A DNA stretch of 64,000 nt from contig NZ_CP044065.1 in assembly GCF_008693385.1 (NCBI RefSeq), positions 992,001-1,056,000 on the forward strand. Direction: 5' to 3'. This document shows, one piece after another, positions 58,440-64,000 of this stretch. The first letter of the stretch is position 1. The number at the start of each line of letters is the position of its first letter. The notes under the pieces were generated by a model. That model had not been told where the DNA came from. It searched no databases and worked only from the letters and a program-made list of their open reading frames with translations. The position numbers were made by a program, and so were the translations under genes. Source of the DNA: Cupriavidus pauculus (GTDB lineage Bacteria; Pseudomonadota; Gammaproteobacteria; Burkholderiales; Burkholderiaceae).

Positions 58440-59522
58440 TCAGGGCGTAGCCGCATGCAGGCCCGGCGTCATGCGCCGGAGCGGCAGCGAATGGCCGCCA
58501 TCGGGCATGGCCATCAGGCACGACACGGGGTGTCCGGCCAGCGCGTCGGTCAGCACGGGCGCGCGGCGTTCGCACACCGGCTCCGCGCGCGCGCAGCGCG
58601 GATGAAAGCTGCAGCCCGAAGGCGGGTTGATCGGGTTCGGCGGATCGCCGGCGAGCGGCGCGGCGAGCGTGCGGTGATCGGGGTCCATCGACGGCATCGA
58701 TGCGAGCAGCGCGCGGGTGTAGGGGTGGGCCGGATTGGCATAGATCGATTCGGTATCGCCGACTTCGACCACCTTGCCGAGGTACATGACCATCACGCGG
58801 TCGCACAGGTAGCGAATGACGTTCAGGTCGTGGCTGATGAACACGTACGTCAGGTCGAACTCGGCCTTGAGGTCGAGCAGCAGGTTCAGCACCTGCGCTT
58901 CCACGGACTTGTCGAGCGCGGACACGGCTTCGTCGAGAATGACGAGCCGCGGACGCAGCGCCAGTGCGCGCGCGATATTCACGCGCTGGCGCTGGCCGCC
59001 GGACAGCTCGTGCGGATAGCGGCCCGCAAACCGTGCCGGCGCCAGTCCCACACGTTCGAGCAGATAGCGCGCGCGCTCGGTCGCCTCCCGCGCGCTCACG
59101 CCATGCACGCGCGGCGTAAAGGCGATGGATTCCTCGATGGTCAGGCGCGGGTTCAGCGACGAGTAGCTGTCCTGGAACACCATCTGCACCTGGCTTCGGA
59201 ACGCCTTCATCGGCAGCTGCGGCGAACCCACGCCCTGCGCGTCGAAGATCAGTTCGCCGCTGTCCTGCGCGGTCAGCTGCATCAGCAGGCGCGCGGTCGT
59301 CGACTTGCCGCAGCCGGATTCGCCGACGACGCCGAGCGTTTCGCCCTTGAGGACGTCGAAGCTCACGCCATCGACGGCACGGACCTCGCCGGCATGGCGA
59401 AAGGGGATGGCCGACTTGAGCGGGAAATGCTTGACGAGGTCGCGGGCAATGACCAATGGCTGTGCCGGGCCGCCGACGTCGCGCGCGGCAGGCAGAGCGG
59501 TCGCTTCCAGAGTGTCGTTCAT
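58440..59522 (-). CDS. Dipeptide-type ABC importer ATPase (DppF type)
   Basis: 360 residues. Walker A is GESGCGKST, the signature LSGGQRQRVNIARAL, Walker B LVILDEAVSALD, and the H-loop ISHD. YLGKVVEVG and the C-terminal CSFHPRCARAEPVC end are DppF/OppF features. Note DEAVS rather than the more usual DEPVS in Walker B. It starts a few bases after the permease gene stop and ends 16 bases before the DppD-type gene. Confidence 0.9.
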   Translation of the reverse strand: MNDTLEATALPAARDVGGPAQPLVIARDLVKHFPLKSAIPFRHAGEVRAVDGVSFDVLKGETLGVVGESGCGKSTTARLLMQLTAQDSGELIFDAQGVGSPQLPMKAFRSQVQMVFQDSYSSLNPRLTIEESIAFTPRVHGVSAREATERARYLLERVGLAPARFAGRYPHELSGGQRQRVNIARALALRPRLVILDEAVSALDKSVEAQVLNLLLDLKAEFDLTYVFISHDLNVIRYLCDRVMVMYLGKVVEVGDTESIYANPAHPYTRALLASMPSMDPDHRTLAAPLAGDPPNPINPPSGCSFHPRCARAEPVCERRAPVLTDALAGHPVSCLMAMPDGGHSLPLRRMTPGLHAATP

Positions 59523-59524
59523 GT

Positions 59525-60412
59525 TCAGTCCTTGATTTCCATGGCCGAGCGAATGCCATCGGCCAGCAGGTTGAAGGAGATCGACGTGAGGAAGATCATC
59601 GCGCCAGGCAGCGCGGCGACCCACGGCTGCGTATAGATCGCGGTGCGCAGCGTATTGAGCATCAGGCCCCATTCGGGCTCGGGCGGCTTGACGCCGAGGC
59701 CGAGGAACGACAGGCCCGAGGCCAGGATCATCGACACCGAGATCAGGCTCGTGGCGTAGACGAAGATCGGGCCGAGCACGTTGTTGAGCACATGCGCGCG
59801 CACGATGGTCAGCGCGGAGGCGCCCGACGCGCGCGCCGCATCGACGAATTCGCGCGCCCGCACCTGCGTGGTCACGCTTTCCGCCACGCGCACGATCTGC
59901 GGCACGAACACGATGGTCAGCGAGAGCAGGGCATTGCCGACGCCGGCGCCCAGCGTGCCCGACAGCGCGATGGCCAGCAGGACCGACGGAAACGCGTAGA
60001 GGATGTCGGTGAGCCGCATGATCACGGTATTGGTCAGGCCGCCCGCGAATCCGGCGACGATGCCGAGCGCGCTGCCGATGACGAACGCGAGCAGCACGGG
60101 CGTGATGCCCATGAACAGCGAGAGCCGCGCGCCGAGCATGAGGCGCGAGAGCATGTCGCGGCCCAGTTCGTCGGTGCCGAGCGGATAGTGCTCGGTGCCG
60201 ATGGGTTTGAGGCGCTTGAGGATCGACGAGGCATACGGGTCGGCCGGCATCAGCTGCGGCGCGAACAGCGCCATCAGGATCAGCGCGATCAGGATGAACG
60301 CGGCCACCATCGCGAGCTTGTTGCGCAGCAGGCGGCGGCCGACGGTCGCCCAGTATCCGGGGGAGCGCTGCACGGCGAGCGGCGCCGTGCGTTTGTCGAG
60401 GGTCAGGTCCAT
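59525..60412 (-). CDS. Dipeptide-type ABC importer permease (DppC type)
   Basis: 295-residue inner-membrane permease. N-terminal cytoplasmic arm then segment 1 (LAMVAAFILIALILMALFAPQL), with the DppC marks HYPLGTDELGRDMLSRLMLGARLSL, the EAA loop AREFVDAARASGASALTIVRAHVLNN and GLSFLGLGVKPPEPEWG. Third gene of the importer operon. Confidence 0.91.
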   Translation of the reverse strand: MDLTLDKRTAPLAVQRSPGYWATVGRRLLRNKLAMVAAFILIALILMALFAPQLMPADPYASSILKRLKPIGTEHYPLGTDELGRDMLSRLMLGARLSLFMGITPVLLAFVIGSALGIVAGFAGGLTNTVIMRLTDILYAFPSVLLAIALSGTLGAGVGNALLSLTIVFVPQIVRVAESVTTQVRAREFVDAARASGASALTIVRAHVLNNVLGPIFVYATSLISVSMILASGLSFLGLGVKPPEPEWGLMLNTLRTAIYTQPWVAALPGAMIFLTSISFNLLADGIRSAMEIKD

Positions 60413-60443
60413 GAGGCTCTCCGCGAATCGGAAAAATGGAAAA

Positions 60444-61394
60444 TCAGTTGCGCTCGATGCGGGGATCGAACATCGTCTGCAGCGCGTCCACGATCAGGTT
60501 CAGCAGCACGAAGAACACGGCCAGCACGAGGATGGTCCCCTGCAGCAGCGGGAAGTCGCGCTGGAAGATCGCCGAATTCAGCAGGAAACCCGTGCCCGGC
60601 CACGAGAACACGGTCTCGATCAAGATCGAGCCGCCGAGCAGGTAGCCTAGCTGCAGGCCCATGACCGACAGCGCGGTGGGCGCGACGTTCTTGACCACGT
60701 GGCGGAACACGGCGAGGTCCGACAGGCCGCGCGCGCGCAGGCCGACGATGAACTCGTTGGAGAGAATTTCCGCCACCAGCGCACGGATCGTGCGCGCGAC
60801 GATGCCCATCGGGATCACCGACATCGTGATGGCGGGCAGCAGCATGTACTGGAAGTGCTCCCAGTCCCACGCCCAGTCGCCCGAGCCGCCGGGCCCCGCG
60901 CCGGTCGCGGGCAGCCAGCCCAGCAGCACCGAGAATGCGATGACGAGCACCATGCCGAGCCAGTAATGCGGGATGCTGACGCCGAGCACGGACAGGAACG
61001 AGGCCACGCGGTCCGAAACGGAGTCGCGCATATAGCCCGCGACGAAGCCGAACAGGCAGCCGAACGTGAAGCCGATGAGCGTGGCCACCGAGGCCAGGCG
61101 GATCGAGTTGATCACCGCTGTCGACACTTCGCTCATCACGGGCCGGTTCGTCGCGATGGACGTGCCGAGGTCGCCGTGCAGTGCACGCAGCAGCCAATGG
61201 AAAAACTGTTCGAGGAAGGGCTTGTCGAAGCCGTACAGCGCGGTCAGCTGGCGGCGGAGCTCTTCCGAGGCATCGGGAGGCAGCACCGACACGAGCGGGT
61301 CACCGGGCGCGATATGGACCAGCGAGAAGCACAGCAGTGCCACGCCGAGCAGGATCGGCAGCGCGTAGAGGAGGCGGCGGAGCAGATAGATCAT
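60444..61394 (-). CDS. Dipeptide-type ABC importer permease (DppB type)
   Basis: 316 residues, six hydrophobic segments. It starts MIYLLRRLLYALPILLGVALLCFSLVHIAPGDP as in DppB, has the EAA loop NEFIVGLRARGLSDLAVFRHVVKNVAPTAL, then GYLLGGSILIETVFSWPGTGFLL. An insert (ATGAGPGGSGDWAWDWEHFQY) between two segments is longer than in E. coli DppB. Second gene of the operon, separated from the receptor gene by a hairpin. Confidence 0.91.
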   Translation of the reverse strand: MIYLLRRLLYALPILLGVALLCFSLVHIAPGDPLVSVLPPDASEELRRQLTALYGFDKPFLEQFFHWLLRALHGDLGTSIATNRPVMSEVSTAVINSIRLASVATLIGFTFGCLFGFVAGYMRDSVSDRVASFLSVLGVSIPHYWLGMVLVIAFSVLLGWLPATGAGPGGSGDWAWDWEHFQYMLLPAITMSVIPMGIVARTIRALVAEILSNEFIVGLRARGLSDLAVFRHVVKNVAPTALSVMGLQLGYLLGGSILIETVFSWPGTGFLLNSAIFQRDFPLLQGTILVLAVFFVLLNLIVDALQTMFDPRIERN

Positions 61395-61423
61395 CGTGGG
61401 GCCATATCGTTATGTTCTGGTGC

Positions 61424-61449
61424 GGCCCCTCTCCGCGAAGAGAGGGGCC
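61424..61449 (-). terminator. Hairpin between receptor and permease genes
   Basis: GGCCCCTCTC pairs with GAGAGGGGCC over a six-base loop. No T-run. Its position after the receptor gene is typical for structures that stabilise the receptor message so that it exceeds the permeases. Confidence 0.6.
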
Positions 61450-61465
61450 AGGGGGTGAGGCAGGG

Positions 61466-63160
61466 TCAATCCATCGACATCGTGGCGATATCGATGAACC
61501 AGCTCTGCGGCTGCACCACGCCCTTGACCTTCTTCGAGATCGCGCGCGGGCCGACGTCGTGCGCGATCAGCACGAACGGCGACTCCTCGACGATGCGCGC
61601 ATGCAGCTTGGCCAGCGCGGCGTCGCGGCCCTTCTCGTCGAACGAGGTGCGGGCGTTCTCGATCAGCTTGTCGAACTCGGCGTTACCGAAGTAACCCCAG
61701 TTGTTCGAGACCGGCGGCTGGGTCTTGGTGCTCACGAAGCGGACCATCGCGAAGAACGGGTCCATGGCCGCGAAGCTCACGTTGATCGCGTTGGCGCCAT
61801 GCGCGCTCGGATCCTTCGCGCCGATACGCCAGTTCGTGAACAGCGTGTTCCATTCCACGACGTCGAAGTCCACGTCGAAGAAGCACTCCTTCAGGTTCTG
61901 CTGCACGTACTCGTTCATCGGCAGCGGCTGCATCTGGCCCGAGCCCGATGCCGACACCTGTACCTTGACCTTCACCGGCTTGGCGGCCGAGTAGCCGGCT
62001 TCCGTCATCAGCTTGCGCGCGGCGTTCGGGTCGTACTTGATGTCGAACTTGGGGTTGCCCCACCACGGGTTGCCCGGCTCGACGATGCCCTTGGCTTCGG
62101 CCATGTAGCCGCCCAGCAGCGTCTTGAGGCCCGCGCGGTTCACGCAGAGGTTCGCGGCTTCACGCACGCGCTTGTCGAGCCACGGCGAGTTCGGCGCGAA
62201 CGACAGCTGCCACGGCCACATATGGGGCTGGGCGTTGGCGTACACCTCGAAGCCGCGGCTCTTGATCTGCGCGATGGCATCGGGGGCCGGTGCCTCGATC
62301 CAGTCCACCTGGCCCGACAGCAGCGCGGCGGTACGCGCGTTGGCTTCCGGCATCGGCACCATCACGACCTTGTCGATCTTGGGCACGCGCTTCGGGTCCC
62401 AGTAGCTGGCGTTCTTCGCGAGCTCCAGGCGTTCGCGCGGGACGAAGCGCGTCATCTTGAACGGGCCCGTGCCCGAGGCGTCCGCCGCGAAGGCGACCCA
62501 TGCCTGCTTGCTGCGCTCGGCGGCGTCGGTCACCGAGGCCGGCACGGCGGCCAGCTTCTTCTCCCACTGCGTGGGCGACGCCATGAACAGGTTCGACAGG
62601 TTGTACGGCAGGAACGAGTCCGGCTCCGACGTCACGAGTTCGACGGTCATGTCGTCGATCTTCTTCGCGCTGCGCAGCGTGGGCATGCGCGAGGCCGTCA
62701 CGCCGACCTGGCTAGGGTCGAACTGCTTGGCGGTCTTGTCGAGGACCTTGTTGACGTTCCACACCACGGCGTCGGCATTGAACGCGGAGCCGTCGTGGAA
62801 CTTCACGCCGGGACGCAGCTTGAACGTCCACTTGGTCTTGTCCTTGTCATCGACCTTCCACTCGGTGGCCAGGCCCGGAATCAGCAGGCTCGGACCGTTG
62901 CTCTTGGAGAGGTCCCATGCGGTCAGCGCGTCGTACATCGGGATGCCGGTGAACCGGTTTCCCTCGAAGCCCTGATCGGGCTGGCCGAGCGTGCGCGGGA
63001 TATCGGCGGCGGTCATGCCGATGCGCAGGGTCTTCTCAGCGGCCGCGGCCACGCCGGGCAGTGCGAGCGCGCAGAAGGCAAGCGCGGCGGCCGTCGTGGC
63101 GACGATCGTGCGGATACCGGAGGGGAAACCTTTCGCGTGGGAGGACGGATGGTGGTTCAC
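61466..63160 (-). CDS. Dipeptide-type ABC importer periplasmic receptor
   Basis: 564-residue SBP_bac_5 (DppA/OppA-like) receptor with a Sec signal (TIVATTAAALAFCALALPGVAAAAE, cleavage near residue 41). Family marks: YDALTAWD, PGLATEWKVDD, WTFKLRPGVKFHDGSAFNADAVVWN and GTGPFKM. GTG 63160 start with AGGAG at eight bases. First gene of the operon receptor-DppB-DppC-DppF-DppD-amidase-DUF3830. The cargo is probably an amide or ureido compound, judged from the catalytic genes at both ends. Confidence 0.9.
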   Translation of the reverse strand: MNHHPSSHAKGFPSGIRTIVATTAAALAFCALALPGVAAAAEKTLRIGMTAADIPRTLGQPDQGFEGNRFTGIPMYDALTAWDLSKSNGPSLLIPGLATEWKVDDKDKTKWTFKLRPGVKFHDGSAFNADAVVWNVNKVLDKTAKQFDPSQVGVTASRMPTLRSAKKIDDMTVELVTSEPDSFLPYNLSNLFMASPTQWEKKLAAVPASVTDAAERSKQAWVAFAADASGTGPFKMTRFVPRERLELAKNASYWDPKRVPKIDKVVMVPMPEANARTAALLSGQVDWIEAPAPDAIAQIKSRGFEVYANAQPHMWPWQLSFAPNSPWLDKRVREAANLCVNRAGLKTLLGGYMAEAKGIVEPGNPWWGNPKFDIKYDPNAARKLMTEAGYSAAKPVKVKVQVSASGSGQMQPLPMNEYVQQNLKECFFDVDFDVVEWNTLFTNWRIGAKDPSAHGANAINVSFAAMDPFFAMVRFVSTKTQPPVSNNWGYFGNAEFDKLIENARTSFDEKGRDAALAKLHARIVEESPFVLIAHDVGPRAISKKVKGVVQPQSWFIDIATMSMD

Positions 63161-63224
63161 AGGCAGAGCTCCTGAGGGTGGGGAAGGGCGTGCCTTGGAG
63201 CTAGCAAGTCATGTGCCACGTGCG

Positions 63225-63234
63225 TCGGTACCGA
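63225..63234. promoter_or_regulatory. Palindrome TCGGTACCGA in the divergent promoter region
   Basis: A perfect 10-base palindrome midway between the importer operon and the divergent hydrolase (146-base gap). CACGTG at 63217-63222 lies beside it. A shared operator is possible; -10/-35 boxes are not clear. Confidence 0.35.
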
Positions 63235-63306
63235 TGGTCTGCTTCTTGCTGACGGACAGAGCCTGCGGGCATTCGACGCCCGACCTCACCGACACAGAGA
63301 ACTCAC

Positions 63307-64000
63307 ATGGACACCCTTCACACCCCACGCATCAATGGCGCACGACTGTGGCAATCGCTGATGGACCTCGGCGCGCTCGGCGCCACGCCCAAGGGCGGCG
63401 TCTGCCGCATCGCGCTGACCGAGGAAGACAAGCTCGGCCGTGACCTGGTGGTGCGCTGGTGCCGCGAGGCGGGCCTCGATATCCGCGTGGACGAGATCGG
63501 CAACGTGTTCGCGCGCCGCGCGGGAAGCGATCCGGCGGCGGCCGCCGTGGCCACCGGCAGCCATATCGACACGCAGCCGTCGGGCGGCAAGTTCGACGGC
63601 AACTTCGGCGTGCTGGCTGGCCTCGAGGTCATGCGCACGCTCAACGACCTTGGCGTGGTCACGCGCGCGCCGCTGGAAGTGGCCATCTGGACCAACGAGG
63701 AGGGCACGCGCTTCACGCCCGTGATGATGGGCTCGGGCGTGTTTGCCGGCGTGTTCGACGCGGGCTTCGCGCGCGAACAGGCGGACCGCGCGGGCGTGAC
63801 CGTGGGCGATGCGCTCGACGCCATCGGCTACCGCGGCGCGCAGCCGGCCGGCGACGTGCCCGGCGGCATGTATGCCGCGTATTTCGAGGCGCATATCGAG
63901 CAGGGCCCGGTGCTGGAGGCGGCTGGGCTGCCCATCGGCGTCGTGTCCGGCGCGCTGGGCCAGCAGTGGTACGACGTGGTGGTGACGGGGCAGGACGCCC
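63307..64000 (+). CDS. M20 family hydrolase (allantoate/N-carbamoyl type), cut by window end
   Basis: The first 231 residues are present; the frame is open at base 64000. ATGSHIDTQPSGGKFDGNFG, IWTNEEGTRFTPVMMGSGVFAG and FEAHIEQGPVLE are the metal-site and catalytic motifs of the HyuC/AllC/beta-ureidopropionase group. It is divergent from the importer operon. Comparing motifs, it is closer to N-carbamoyl-beta-alanine/Zn hydrolases (IDTQPxGGKFDG, EEGxRFxPxMxGS) than the 46720-47991 protein. It probably shares a pathway with the amidase. Confidence 0.87.
   Translation, partial: MDTLHTPRINGARLWQSLMDLGALGATPKGGVCRIALTEEDKLGRDLVVRWCREAGLDIRVDEIGNVFARRAGSDPAAAAVATGSHIDTQPSGGKFDGNFGVLAGLEVMRTLNDLGVVTRAPLEVAIWTNEEGTRFTPVMMGSGVFAGVFDAGFAREQADRAGVTVGDALDAIGYRGAQPAGDVPGGMYAAYFEAHIEQGPVLEAAGLPIGVVSGALGQQWYDVVVTGQDA

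Noticed and set aside
56179-59559. A 1126-codon open frame on the minus strand ending in the amidase
   Set aside because: The upstream part is an out-of-phase reading of the two importer ATPase genes; the amidase has its own ATG at 57369 and ribosome site.

Overview
The window is high-GC chromosomal DNA from a beta-proteobacterium, almost certainly a Cupriavidus close to C. necator (Ralstonia eutropha). The best evidence is the phaC-phaA-phaB-phaR-dusC-rimO-bktB block. Its phaC promoter (TTGACA, 18-base spacer, AACAAT), PhaB (246 residues, S140/Y153/K157) and BktB (Cys90) match the H16 genes as I remember them. The species is inferred from recall, not from a search. About 57 protein genes are packed with short gaps. 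I see no rRNA, tRNA, CRISPR array, insertion sequence or prophage. The two longest gene-free stretches are 8116-8521 and 24050-24375.

Layout. 1-8115: part of an aerobic benzoate (benzoyl-CoA 'box') locus. A BoxR-type regulator cut by the window edge faces benzoate-CoA ligase, an alpha/beta hydrolase and a five-gene branched-chain-type ABC importer. The ring-epoxidising box genes are not in view. 8522-12833: potassium uptake protein Kup and transcription accessory protein Tex, convergent. 12965-19584: housekeeping genes (coiled-coil secreted protein, YdcH, DinG-like helicase, BamD, RluD, PgeF, small membrane protein). 19843-28785: polyhydroxybutyrate block (phaCAB operon, phaR) followed by dusC, rimO and bktB. 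28875-30735: secreted orphan and a MetC-like lyase. 30742-32957: iron-linked PepSY/DUF3649/DUF3325 operon behind a Fur-like box. 33085-40884: serB, argE, mfd, ispD, ispF and an acetyltransferase. 41095-42259: peroxide defence pair AhpC/AhpD. 42508-46101: an MHS-family transporter and an EnvZ/OmpR-type two-component system. 46297-53483: small secreted protein, M20 amidohydrolase, HpnD-like prenyl synthase and an RND efflux pair. 53540-55705: LysR regulator and LrgA/LrgB pair. 55713-64000: DUF3830 protein, amidase and a complete dipeptide-type ABC importer, divergent from an M20 N-carbamoyl/allantoate-type hydrolase that runs off the right edge.

How it fits together. BclA makes benzoyl-CoA from imported benzoate, and BoxR should repress the set until benzoyl-CoA forms. 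PhaA or BktB, then PhaB, then PhaC turn acetyl-CoA (and propionyl-CoA through BktB) into polyester, with PhaR sensing granules. The rightmost cluster looks like uptake plus stepwise amide and ureido hydrolysis of an unknown nitrogen compound.

Most unusual points: an enlarged PhaC N-terminus with tandem GGAFP repeats; a set of short tandem duplications at unrelated loci; two Pho-box-like direct repeats beside the MHS transporter; alternating GGTAGGG/CCCTACC arms upstream of phaC; a perfect 22-base palindrome before lrgA; and the DUF3830/amidase/importer/M20 cluster. No clearly novel defence or mobile system was found.
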